The translations under genes and the position numbers were made by a program. DNA of 64,000 nt from Streptomyces sp. M92 (GTDB lineage Bacteria > Actinomycetota > Actinomycetes > Streptomycetales > Streptomycetaceae): the NCBI RefSeq assembly GCF_028473745.1, contig NZ_CP101137.1, positions 4,836,001-4,900,000 on the forward strand, read 5' to 3'. Shown piece after piece: positions 33,056-41,193 of the stretch. Position 1 is the stretch's first letter, and every line of letters starts with the position of its first letter. The notes beneath the pieces were generated by a model. That model did no database searches and was not told where the DNA came from. It was given only the letters and a program-made list of their open reading frames with translations.

Positions 33056-34445
33056 TCGGCGGCAGGTACTCGCGTACGTACGTCCGCTCCCAGCACGCGC
33101 CCGTCTCCCGCAGCTCGCGCCATGTCGTGTACCGGTACCGGTACAGCCGGGCGCGGACGAAGCGCGGCGGCGCGTCGGGAGGGAACGGCGAGCGGCGCAG
33201 CAGCCTCAGCGTGGCCCGGTCGTTCTCCAGCAGCCGTTCCACCAGGGTGCCGAACCACGACCCGGCGTACGACGGCGACAGCGCGGCGAACCACATCAGC
33301 CAGTCCAGCCGCAGGTGGTACGGCGCGAACTGGCGCGGCCAGCGGCGCGGATCACCGGGCTTGCCCTTGAACTCGTACTCCCGCCAGTCCCCGTCCGCGC
33401 GGGCCACCTCGTCGGTGGTGCCCTCGATGACCACCTCGTAGCGCACCCGGCTGACGGAGCCGAAGGCGCCGTAGGTGTTGACCAGGTGGAGCGAGTCGAA
33501 GGAGCGGTTCATCACCTGGCGCCGGGAGATCATGTTGCGCACCGGCCGGTGGCTGAGGAAGAGCAGCAGCGCGGCCACCGCCAGGACCACCACCTCGTAC
33601 CAGAGCGGCGCGCCGGCCGCGGACGGCGGATCGGCCGGGAACCGGACCGCCGACAGGGCCAGCACGATGGTGATCCAGTTCAGCCAGGAGAAGTTGCCCG
33701 AGAGCACCAGCCAGAGCTGGGTCGCGATCATCACCGCCGCGGCTGTCGTGGACACGGGATGCGGGGCGAACAGCAGGAAGGGCAACACGAGCTGCGTGAC
33801 GTGGTTCGCGGCCACCTCCACGCGGTGCACCGGCCCAGGGAGGTGGTGGAAGAACCAGCTCAGCGGGCCCGGCATCGGCTGGGTCTCGTGATGGTGGTCC
33901 AGACAGGTCAGCTTCCGCCAGCACTCGTCGCCCCGCATCTTGATCAGCCCCGCCCCGAACTCCACCCGGAAGAGCAGCCAGCGCAGCAGGAAGAGCACGA
34001 CGACCGGCGGCGCGACCTCGTCGTTGCCGAGGAACACGGCGACGAACCCGGTCTCCAGCAGCAGCGACTCCCAGCCGAAGGAGTACCAGGTCTGCCCGAC
34101 GTTGACGACCGACAGGTACAGCACCCACGGCACCAGCCACAGCAGCATCGCGCCCCACAGCGGCAGCAGCGAGTCCAGCCCCGCCACCAGGGCCGCCGAC
34201 ACCGCGCAGCCCGTCCACGCCACACCCGCGAAGAGACCGTCCGAGTAGCGCAGCTGGAACAGGCTCGGCGCCCGTTTGAACGGCACCCGCTCCACGAAGC
34301 GCGGCACCGGCGTCAGACCTCGCTCCCCCAGCAGCGGGCGGAACTGCAGGGCCGCGGTCAGGAACGCGACCAGGTACATGACCGCCAGACCCCGCTGGAA
34401 GACCAGCCGGGCCGTCCAGTACTCCGGTGCGGTGAACCACTCCAC
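33033..34445 (-). CDS. Lipase maturation factor-like membrane protein
   Basis: A 470-residue multispanning protein of the lipase maturation factor (LMF1-like) family, which in animals acts in the ER on lipase folding; bacterial members have no known role. Family features are the N-terminal YWTARLVFQRGLAVMYLVAF, the loop WYSFGWESLLLETGF, the signature LRWLLFRVEFGAGLIKMRGD followed by CWRKLTCLDHHHETQPMP, and the later soluble part YEFKGKPGDPRRWPRQFAPYH. About nine hydrophobic helices occupy the first 320 residues. It is convergent with the mannosidase gene and divergent from the SpoIIE phosphatase gene. Start ATG 34445. Confidence 0.88.
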   Translation of the reverse strand: MEWFTAPEYWTARLVFQRGLAVMYLVAFLTAALQFRPLLGERGLTPVPRFVERVPFKRAPSLFQLRYSDGLFAGVAWTGCAVSAALVAGLDSLLPLWGAMLLWLVPWVLYLSVVNVGQTWYSFGWESLLLETGFVAVFLGNDEVAPPVVVLFLLRWLLFRVEFGAGLIKMRGDECWRKLTCLDHHHETQPMPGPLSWFFHHLPGPVHRVEVAANHVTQLVLPFLLFAPHPVSTTAAAVMIATQLWLVLSGNFSWLNWITIVLALSAVRFPADPPSAAGAPLWYEVVVLAVAALLLFLSHRPVRNMISRRQVMNRSFDSLHLVNTYGAFGSVSRVRYEVVIEGTTDEVARADGDWREYEFKGKPGDPRRWPRQFAPYHLRLDWLMWFAALSPSYAGSWFGTLVERLLENDRATLRLLRRSPFPPDAPPRFVRARLYRYRYTTWRELRETGACWERTYVREYLPPTRLTASS

Positions 34446-34567
34446 GGCCGCGCTCCTCTCGTCCGGTCACGCCCTGTGTACCCCGGCCGGCCGGACGCCC
34501 CCGCCCGACGCCCCGGGCGGCGGAGCAGGAGTCGAAGAATCGGGTGAATCCTGGCAAGGTAGGGCCC

Positions 34568-36658
34568 ATGGCTGATCGGGGAGCGAGTGCCCCGTCACTC
34601 CCGGAGGACTGGCCCGCCCACCCGGACCCGATCCTGGCGCTCAACCGCATGGGCAGCTTCGACTGGGACCTGGAGACGGGACTGTTCCACATGGACGCCC
34701 AGGCCCACGAGGTGTTCGACCTGCGCCCCGAGGAGTACGACGGACGTCCCGAGTCGCTGTCGGTGCGCGTTCCCGCGGCCGAGGGCAGCCGCCTGGACGC
34801 CATCGTGGCCCGCGCCATGAAGGACGGCAGCGAGAACTACGGCACCTACTTCCGCCTGCGCCGCCGCGACGGCACCCTGCGCTGGACCCGTACCCAGGGC
34901 TACATCCGCCGGGACGAGACCGGCCGCCCCCGCCGGATCATCGGCATCGTCCGCGACGCCACCCAGGAGGTCGCCGACATCGAGTCCCGCCGCGAGCAGG
35001 CCGCCCATGACGAGGCCCGCCGCAGGCTCACCAACGTCGTCCAGCTCGCCACGGCCGCCCTCGCGCACGCCCGCACCGTGGACGAGGTCATCGAGGTCCT
35101 GCGCGACACCCACGGCCTCACCCGGCTGGGCGCCACCAGCCTCGTCATGGGCCTGGTCGAGGCCGGCCGCATCCGGCTGGTCGCCGACGGGCCCGGCAAC
35201 AGCTTCGTCCCCGGCACCCGCGTCACCCGGATCGACGAGCCCTACCCGATGAGCGAGGCGGTACGGACGCTCAGCCCCCGCTTCATCGAGTCGCCTCAGG
35301 AGTTCGCCGAGCGCTACCCGCTGCTCTGGCAGAGCATCACCCACCTGAACATCACCGCGGCCGCCTACCTGCCGCTGATCGCCCAGGCCCGGCCGATCGG
35401 CGCGATCGGGCTGCTCTACAGCGACCGGCACGGCTTCTCCCCGGAGGATCGCAACGTCCTCGTCGCGCTCGGCAGCGGCATCGCGCAGAGCCTCCAGCGG
35501 GCCATGCTCTACGAGCAGGAGATGGACCTCGCCGAGGGCCTGCAGCAGGCGATGCTGCCGCGCACCATCCCCAGCGTGCCCGGCTGCGACGTCGCCGTCC
35601 GCTACCGCGCGGCCTCCATCGGCGGCTCCCTCGGCCGTGACATCGGCGGCGACTGGTACGACCTGATCCCGCTGCCCGGCGGCCGGGTCGGCGCCGTCAT
35701 CGGCGACGTCCAGGGGCACGACACGCACGCCGCCGCCGTCATGGGCCAGCTCCGCATCGTGCTGCGCGCCTACGCCGCCGAGGGGCACCCGCCGACCACG
35801 GTGATGGCCAGGGCCTCCGTCTTCCTCCACGAACTCGACACCGACCGCTTCGCGACCTGCCTGTACGCGGAGGCCGACCTGGCCACCGGGGTGGTGCAGG
35901 TGGTCCGCGCCGGGCACATCGACCCGCTGCTGCGCTCCGGCGACGGAAGCTGCCGCCGCGTCCCGGTCGAGGGCGGGCTGCCGCTCGGGCTGTCCGCCGA
36001 GTTCGGTCGCCTCGCCTACCCGGTCTCCACCGTGGAGCTGGACCCGGGCAACACCCTGCTGCTGTGCACCGACGGCCTGGTCGAGCAGCCCGGCGCCGAC
36101 CTCGACGAGGGCGTCCAGGTGCTGACCGCGCTGGTCGCCTCCGGCCCGCAGGACGTGCGGGACCTGGCGGACCGGCTCATCGACGTGGCCGAGGAGCGCC
36201 GCGGCGACGACGACGTGGCGCTGCTCCTGCTGCGCCGCCACGGCACGGGCACCCCGAGGACCTTCGGCCGGCTCCAGCAGCACGTGTCGCCGGGCGACCC
36301 CGAGGCGCTGACGGAGGCCCGGCACATGATCCGCGCCGCCGTCCGTGCCTGGGGCGCCTCCGGACAGAGCGACGAGATCGAACTGGTCGCCGACGAACTG
36401 GTCACCAACGCCCTCATGCACACCGAGGGCTCGGCGATCGTCACCCTGCGGCTGCTCACCGGCACCGACCGCAGGCTGCGGGTCGAGGTCGAGGACTCCT
36501 CCAGCGCGCTGCCGCGCCGCCGCGAGGCCGGGGACGACGGCGTCTCGGGACGCGGGCTGCTCCTGGTCGAGACGCTCGCCGACGTGTGGGGCGTGGAGTC
36601 GCGCGGCGGTGGCAAGTGTGTGTGGTCCGAGTTCCTGGTGTCCCACCGCACGGCCTGA
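34568..36658 (+). CDS. PAS-GAF-SpoIIE phosphatase with C-terminal anti-sigma-type ATPase domain
   Basis: A 696-residue cytoplasmic signalling protein. The domains in order are a PAS sensor (~25-135, FDWDLETGLFHMDAQAHEVF), a GAF domain (~165-320), a PP2C/SpoIIE serine phosphatase (~340-560, with GGDWYDLIPLPGGRVG, GDVQGHD and LCTDGLVEQP), and a HATPase_c_2 domain (~590-690, VADELVTNALMHTEG and GRGLLLVETLAD). The phosphatase would dephosphorylate an anti-anti-sigma factor and the ATPase domain would act like RsbW, so both arms of a sigma switch are in one chain. ATG 34568 follows AGGTAGGG; the frame upstream begins at GTG 34544 without a site. Confidence 0.92.
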   Translation: MADRGASAPSLPEDWPAHPDPILALNRMGSFDWDLETGLFHMDAQAHEVFDLRPEEYDGRPESLSVRVPAAEGSRLDAIVARAMKDGSENYGTYFRLRRRDGTLRWTRTQGYIRRDETGRPRRIIGIVRDATQEVADIESRREQAAHDEARRRLTNVVQLATAALAHARTVDEVIEVLRDTHGLTRLGATSLVMGLVEAGRIRLVADGPGNSFVPGTRVTRIDEPYPMSEAVRTLSPRFIESPQEFAERYPLLWQSITHLNITAAAYLPLIAQARPIGAIGLLYSDRHGFSPEDRNVLVALGSGIAQSLQRAMLYEQEMDLAEGLQQAMLPRTIPSVPGCDVAVRYRAASIGGSLGRDIGGDWYDLIPLPGGRVGAVIGDVQGHDTHAAAVMGQLRIVLRAYAAEGHPPTTVMARASVFLHELDTDRFATCLYAEADLATGVVQVVRAGHIDPLLRSGDGSCRRVPVEGGLPLGLSAEFGRLAYPVSTVELDPGNTLLLCTDGLVEQPGADLDEGVQVLTALVASGPQDVRDLADRLIDVAEERRGDDDVALLLLRRHGTGTPRTFGRLQQHVSPGDPEALTEARHMIRAAVRAWGASGQSDEIELVADELVTNALMHTEGSAIVTLRLLTGTDRRLRVEVEDSSSALPRRREAGDDGVSGRGLLLVETLADVWGVESRGGGKCVWSEFLVSHRTA

Positions 36659-36716
36659 GTCACGGCGTCCGGGCCGTCCCACTGGCACTGTCGGTCCCCG
36701 GTGGCACCCTGGACGT

Positions 36717-37580
36717 ATGCCAGAACTGCCCGAGGTCGAAGCGCTCAGGGACTTCCTGACCGAACACCTGACCGGCCGCGAGATCGTCCGGGTCCTGCCG
36801 GTGGCGATCAGCGTCCTGAAGACGTACGACCCGCCGCTCACCGCCCTGGAGGGCCACCAGGTGGCCGCCGTGCACCGCCACGGCAAGTTCCTCGACGTCG
36901 AGACCGCCGACGGCCCGCACCTGGTGACCCACCTGGCCCGCGCGGGCTGGCTGCACTGGAAGGACAGCCTGCCCAGCGGCCCGCCCCGCCCCGGCAAGGG
37001 ACCCCTCGCCCTGCGCGTCGCCCTGGAGACGGGGGCCGGCTTCGACCTGACGGAGGCGGGCACGCAGAAGCGGCTCGCGGTGTACGTCGTGGCCGACCCG
37101 CGACAGGTGCCGGGCGTGGCCCGGCTCGGCCCCGACCCGCTCGCCGACGGCTTCGACGAGGCGCGCTTCGCCGCCCTCCTCCGGGGCGAGCGGCGGCAGC
37201 TCAAGGGCGCCCTGCGCGACCAGAGCCTGATCGCGGGCGTCGGCAACGCGTACAGCGACGAGATCCTGCACGCGGCGAGGATGTCCCCGTTCAAACTGGC
37301 CGCCTCGCTCACCGACGAGGAGACCGCGCGGCTGTACGCGGCCCTGCGCACCACGCTCACCGAGGCCGTCGAGCGCTCCCGGGGCGTCGCGGCCGGCCGG
37401 CTGAAGTCCGAGAAGAAGAGCGGGCTGCGCGTCCACGGCCGCGCCGGCGAACCCTGCCCGGTGTGCGGCGACACCGTCCGCGAGGTCTCCTTCAGCGACT
37501 CGTCGCTCCAGTACTGCCCGACCTGCCAGACCGGCGGCAAGCCGCTGGCCGACCGGAGGCTGTCCCGGCTGCTGAAGTGA
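36717..37580 (+). CDS. Fpg/Nei-family DNA glycosylase
   Basis: A 287-residue base-excision-repair glycosylase/AP lyase. The obligatory MPELPEVEALRDFL start carries the catalytic Pro2 and Glu3. Further features are the core Lys in HRHGKFLDVE, the helix-two-turn-helix segment LKGALRDQSLIAGVGNAYSD, and a C-terminal zinc finger (CPVCGDTVREV ... CPTC). Compared with true MutM, the order of residues suggests an actinobacterial Nei/Fpg paralogue; whether it prefers oxidised purines or pyrimidines is not clear. ATG 36717 is fixed by the needed N-terminal Pro; no ribosome site is obvious. The gene starts 58 bases after the phosphatase gene. Confidence 0.93.
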   Translation: MPELPEVEALRDFLTEHLTGREIVRVLPVAISVLKTYDPPLTALEGHQVAAVHRHGKFLDVETADGPHLVTHLARAGWLHWKDSLPSGPPRPGKGPLALRVALETGAGFDLTEAGTQKRLAVYVVADPRQVPGVARLGPDPLADGFDEARFAALLRGERRQLKGALRDQSLIAGVGNAYSDEILHAARMSPFKLAASLTDEETARLYAALRTTLTEAVERSRGVAAGRLKSEKKSGLRVHGRAGEPCPVCGDTVREVSFSDSSLQYCPTCQTGGKPLADRRLSRLLK

Positions 37581-37597
37581 CGGTCCCCGGCGCGGTG

Positions 37598-38251
37598 TCA
37601 CCCGGCGGGCAGCGTCACCAGACGCTTCCCGTCCGCGGTCCGCACCTCGTAGCGGGCGATCTGGTCGGGGTGCAGGGCGGCCCCGCCCCGCATGGTGTTC
37701 GGCCGGGCGTCGTGTCCGGGGACCATCCAGCTGGTGACCGTCTGCTCGGTGCCGTCGCGGCCGACGGCGACCAGCCGGCAGGGCCGCGGGCCCGCCGCGT
37801 CCTTGACGGTGAGTTCCACTCCGGTGCCCCAGGCCCGGCCCTCGGCCGAGACCTGCGCCCACACCCCGGACCGTTCGTCGGTCGCGGTGAGCCGCACCGC
37901 CGGTGCGTCCGCCTGGCCCGTGCAGAGGACGGCACCGGGACCGGCCACGGCGCACACGACGGCGGCGGCCACGGCGTACAGCACACGCCTGCGGCCCGAC
38001 CGGCGCAGCGCGGCGACCTCGGCCAGCAGCCGGTCCAGCAGGCGCGGGCCGGGCCGGGGCACGGGGTGGACGGAGCGGGGCGTCGCCTGCCGGTACAGCA
38101 TCAACTGTCGGGTGGCGGGACCGAATTCGGTCACCCGCGTCGCGCACCGAGGGCATTCCATGAGGTGGTCCTCGAAGCGGAACGCGTCCGCCTCGTCCAG
38201 CACGCCGAGCGCGTAGGCGCCGACGTCACGATGGCTTTCCAGGGACCTCAT
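37598..38251 (-). CDS. Membrane-anchored zinc-finger anti-sigma factor
   Basis: A 217-residue protein. The N-terminal anti-sigma domain has the zinc motif H-x3-C-x2-C (H29, C33, C36; EDHLMECPRCATRV) after HRDVGAYALGVLDEAD. A single membrane helix follows (~90-110, VLYAVAAAVVCAVAG), and the outer part (~115-217) is a predicted beta-domain ending RYEVRTADGKRLVTLPAG. It should bind and hold the ECF sigma factor encoded two genes upstream on the same strand and release it on an outside signal. It is separated from the sigma gene by one unknown gene. Confidence 0.88.
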   Translation of the reverse strand: MRSLESHRDVGAYALGVLDEADAFRFEDHLMECPRCATRVTEFGPATRQLMLYRQATPRSVHPVPRPGPRLLDRLLAEVAALRRSGRRRVLYAVAAAVVCAVAGPGAVLCTGQADAPAVRLTATDERSGVWAQVSAEGRAWGTGVELTVKDAAGPRPCRLVAVGRDGTEQTVTSWMVPGHDARPNTMRGGAALHPDQIARYEVRTADGKRLVTLPAG

Positions 38252-38401
38252 GCCGAATCCTCGTGCCGTTGGGTGCGGGTGGGGTTACTCGGTGCTCCCA
38301 CCCGTACGCACCGGACCGCCGAATCACTCAAGCCACGTACGGAATCGCGACCAAGGGGTTCGGAGCGGCGGGGCCGGCGGATTGGTCCCTGCTCGGGGAA
38401 A

Positions 38402-38917
38402 TCAGAAAAGATGGATGGCGAGGTGGCCGAGCGGCAGACCCAGCTGCCAGGCCGGCGTCCACACCTTCGGTCCCTCGTCCTCGCCGGTCACCGGCGCTCC
38501 GCCGGGCACCGCGTTCAGGTCCGGGGCGAGCAGTTCGGTCTCCTCGAGCCAGCGCCAGGCGGCCCGCGCCATGTCCAGGTCCGGCGAGTGCCGGCCGGCG
38601 GCGACGGCGTCGGCCGTGACCTCGGCGAGGCGCACGCGCACCCACTCCTGCCACGGCTGGTCGTAGGCGGTCAGCGACAGCCAGGTCTCCAGCCGGGTGA
38701 CGACCCGGATGCCGCTCAGCTCGTCCTCGGTGTCGGACAGGAAGACGGTCAGCGCCAGCGCGTCGCGTCCGGCGCGGAACTCGAAGGACGTCGGCGGCAT
38801 CAGGTCGCCGGTCCGCAGCAGCTCGTCGGCGATGTACTCGGCGTACAACCACGCCATGGGGACGGTCAGTTCGCCTCCACCGGCGCCGTCCGTGCTCTCT
38901 TGACCTCTGTGCAGCAT
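38402..38917 (-). CDS. Hypothetical protein of the sigma operon
   Basis: A 171-residue protein with no signal or membrane helix, rich in Leu/Glu/Trp. Features include LYAEYIADELLRTGD, an SFEFRAGRDALALTVFLSD strand pair, and a C-terminal LGLPLGHLAIHLF. I do not recognise a family. ATG 38917 has GGAAGG upstream on the minus strand; the longer frame starting at 38965 lacks one. It lies between the ECF sigma gene (142 bases upstream) and the anti-sigma gene (150 bases downstream), all on the minus strand, so it may be part of the same regulatory unit. Confidence 0.7.
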   Translation of the reverse strand: MLHRGQESTDGAGGGELTVPMAWLYAEYIADELLRTGDLMPPTSFEFRAGRDALALTVFLSDTEDELSGIRVVTRLETWLSLTAYDQPWQEWVRVRLAEVTADAVAAGRHSPDLDMARAAWRWLEETELLAPDLNAVPGGAPVTGEDEGPKVWTPAWQLGLPLGHLAIHLF

Positions 38918-39058
38918 CCCTTCCTGCCTTCCTCCGGTGCGTGCGCGTCGCCCGACCCGGGTCATGGGCCCCCGTCCGGAACACGGATGAGGACAGCCGA
39001 TTACTCAACCGGGGTCCTGGGCAAGGCGCTTTACGGAGGCTTGACCATCCGGTCGGTT

Positions 39059-39613
39059 TCACCGCAGGTCGGCGGCGTATCCCGGCAGCACCCTGCGCAG
39101 GGCGCGCAGCGCGTAGTACGCGCGGGACTTCACGGTACCGGGTGGGATGCCCAGGGCTGCCGCGGCTTCCGCCACACTCGCCCCCTGGAAGTACACCAGC
39201 ACCAGGACTTCACGGTGCTCGGGGGTGAGAGTCTTCACAGCCTCGCGCACGTCCAGGGCGGCGGCGGCCCGTTCGGCGTGATCGGCGCAGACCCGCGCGT
39301 TCTCCAGCACGGCGTCGCCGACCTCGGCGGGGCGCGCCTGCCGGGCCCGCCGCGCGTCGATCGCCAGGCGCCTGGCCACGGTGAGCAGCCAGGGGCGTAC
39401 GGAGTCGAAGTCGTCGGCGCGCAGCGCCTCGGGGTGCTGCCAGGCGCGCACCAGGGTCTCCTGCACGAGGTCCTCGGCGCGTTGCCGGTCCCCGTCGCTG
39501 AGCCGCAGCAGCAGCGCGAAGAGCGGCCGGCCGTGCTCGCGCTGGAGTGCGGCGAGCTCGTGCTCGGCGGTCGTCTCGCTGGTCCTGTCCATCAGGGTGA
39601 TTCCGGCCGTCAT
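39059..39613 (-). CDS. ECF-type RNA polymerase sigma factor
   Basis: A 184-residue extracytoplasmic-function sigma factor. Region 2 is seen in QRAEDLVQETLVRAWQHPEA with FDSVRPWLLTVARRLAIDA, and region 4 in LTPEHREVLVLVYFQGASVAEAAAALGIPPGTVKSR, the helix-turn-helix that reads the -35 element. The start may be ATG 39613 (MTAGITLMDRTSE) or ATG 39592 (MDRTSE); neither has a strong ribosome site, and GGA nine bases before 39592 slightly favours the shorter form. The zinc anti-sigma gene downstream is its likely partner. The divergent CapA-like gene starts 232 bases away. Confidence 0.92.
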   Translation of the reverse strand: MTAGITLMDRTSETTAEHELAALQREHGRPLFALLLRLSDGDRQRAEDLVQETLVRAWQHPEALRADDFDSVRPWLLTVARRLAIDARRARQARPAEVGDAVLENARVCADHAERAAAALDVREAVKTLTPEHREVLVLVYFQGASVAEAAAALGIPPGTVKSRAYYALRALRRVLPGYAADLR

Positions 39614-39686
39614 GGCCGTATGGCATCGCAGGGTGCCGTCGGGGGACAGGGCACGCGCACGGGTGTGCGACGGACGGTCGATCGTG

Positions 39687-39710
39687 TCGACGAACGGTTC
39701 GACGAACGGT
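39687..39710. repeat. Two tandem 12-base repeats in the sigma/CapA divergent region
   Basis: TCGACGAACGGT occurs twice head to tail (39687-39698, 39699-39710), about 75 bases upstream of the sigma gene start. A direct repeat here could be a regulator binding site. Confidence 0.5.
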
Positions 39711-39845
39711 CGGCGCACCCTGTTCGCGCACGCCGGACGGGCTAATGAGCGTGTCGGAGCCGCCCGGGGCCACAGCGAACCCATTACCTGTTTGTCAGTA
39801 AATGTGACTTTTCCTCGGTGTGTGCGACCCCAGCGGAGTGAACGG

Positions 39846-41006
39846 ATGATCACACGCAGTCGGCAGGTGGCCCTGGCCCTGACCGCCCTCCTCGCCGCGG
39901 GCGCGGCCTGCCAGGCCCGCGACCACGAACCACCGAAGCCGAAGCCACCGGCCCCGGCCCCGTCCGCCGCGGACGACGGCGCCTTCACCCTGGTCGCCTC
40001 CGGCGACGTGCTGCCGCACGACTCGATCATCGACCGGGCCCGCTTCGACGCGGGCGGCACGGGCTACGACTTCCGCCCCATGCTGGCGGGCGCCCGCCCC
40101 GTCGTCTCCGGCGCCGACCTGGCCCTGTGCCACATGGAGACGGTGTACGGCGCGAACGGCGACTACAGCGGCTACCCCCTGTTCAAGTCCCCGCCGGAGG
40201 TGGCCAAGGCACTGGCCGCCACCGGCTACGACGGCTGCTCCACCGCCTCCAACCACAGCGTCGACGACGGCGCGGACGGCATCCGCCGGACCCTGGACGC
40301 CCTCGACCGCGCCGGTGTGCGGCACGCGGGGACGGCGCGCTCCGAGGCCGAGGCGCGCACCACGACCGTCCTGCGCGCGGGCCGGGCGAAGGTCGCCCAC
40401 CTCGCCTACACCCTCCACACCAACGGCCACCCGCTGCCCGACGGGCAGCCCTGGGCGGTGGACATGATCGACGAGGAGCGGATCGTCGCGGACTCCCGGG
40501 CCGCCCGTGAGGAGGGCGCGGACGTCGTCGTGGTGTCCCTGCACTGGGGGACCGAATGGCAGGACGAGCCCGACCAGGACCAGTTGACGCTGGCCCGGAG
40601 CCTGACCGCCGCCCGCGCCGGCGAGCGCCCCGCCATCGATTTGATCCTCGGCACCCACGCCCATGTGCCCCAGGCGTACGAGAAGGTCAACGGCACCTGG
40701 GTGGTCTACGGGATGGGCGACCAGATCGCCGGCGAGATGATCAACGGCGACGGCGAACGCGACCCGCGCGGCAACCAGTCGTCCATCGGCCGCTTCACCT
40801 TCGCCCCGCCCGACCGGCCCGGCGAGCGCTGGCGGGTGACGAAGGCCGAGTTCGTCCCGCAGCTGTTCGACGTCGACGCCGGCCGGGTGGTGAACCTCAA
40901 CCGCGCGCTGGACAAGGGCGCCGAGGTGAAGGCCGTGCGCGACCGCGTCCGCGACGTCGTGCTGAGCCGGGGCGCGGCCGAGGACGGGCTGGTGATGGGG
41001 AAGTAG
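39846..41006 (+). CDS. CapA-family (PGA_cap) secreted metallophosphatase-like protein
   Basis: A 386-residue exported protein of the CapA/PgsA family. The signal peptide ends near a Cys (LLAAGAAC), possibly a lipobox though its -3 residue is unusual; a Pro/Lys linker follows. The calcineurin-like fold is seen in FTLVASGDVLPHDSII, LALCHMETVYG, GCSTASNHSVDDG, VVVVSLHWGTEW and LILGTHAHVPQAY. CapA members take part in poly-gamma-glutamate or other polymer synthesis; in Streptomyces the role is not known. ATG 39846 has GGAG at 39835-39838. It is divergent from the sigma operon and the last gene before the accessory segment. Confidence 0.88.
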   Translation: MITRSRQVALALTALLAAGAACQARDHEPPKPKPPAPAPSAADDGAFTLVASGDVLPHDSIIDRARFDAGGTGYDFRPMLAGARPVVSGADLALCHMETVYGANGDYSGYPLFKSPPEVAKALAATGYDGCSTASNHSVDDGADGIRRTLDALDRAGVRHAGTARSEAEARTTTVLRAGRAKVAHLAYTLHTNGHPLPDGQPWAVDMIDEERIVADSRAAREEGADVVVVSLHWGTEWQDEPDQDQLTLARSLTAARAGERPAIDLILGTHAHVPQAYEKVNGTWVVYGMGDQIAGEMINGDGERDPRGNQSSIGRFTFAPPDRPGERWRVTKAEFVPQLFDVDAGRVVNLNRALDKGAEVKAVRDRVRDVVLSRGAAEDGLVMGK

Positions 41007-41193
41007 CCCCAGGGGTCAGCCGACCTCCACGTGGTCGAGGGCGTCCAGCATGGCGCCGAGCCCCGGAGACAGGCGGTGAGGTCGGCGCCGGACGGCCTGT
41101 GCCCGGGCCGTCCGGCGGCACGGGCATCGACACCGCCGTCCACGCCCCTTCGGGCGTCGCCCGAACAAGCCCGTGCTTTGACGGGTGGTTGTG
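41007..41193. other. Left junction of the accessory segment
   Basis: No intact gene. On the minus strand the last ~20 codons of some protein seem to remain (ending GLGAMLDALDHVEVG, stop at 41018-41016), with good third-position bias but no front; I do not recognise it. The rest is the 3' flank of the pseudo-trypsin gene. Confidence 0.4.

Noticed and set aside
34595..37540. 981-codon minus-strand frame
   Set aside because: Spans two unrelated, well-supported plus-strand genes (SpoIIE phosphatase and Fpg/Nei), so it is an artefact.
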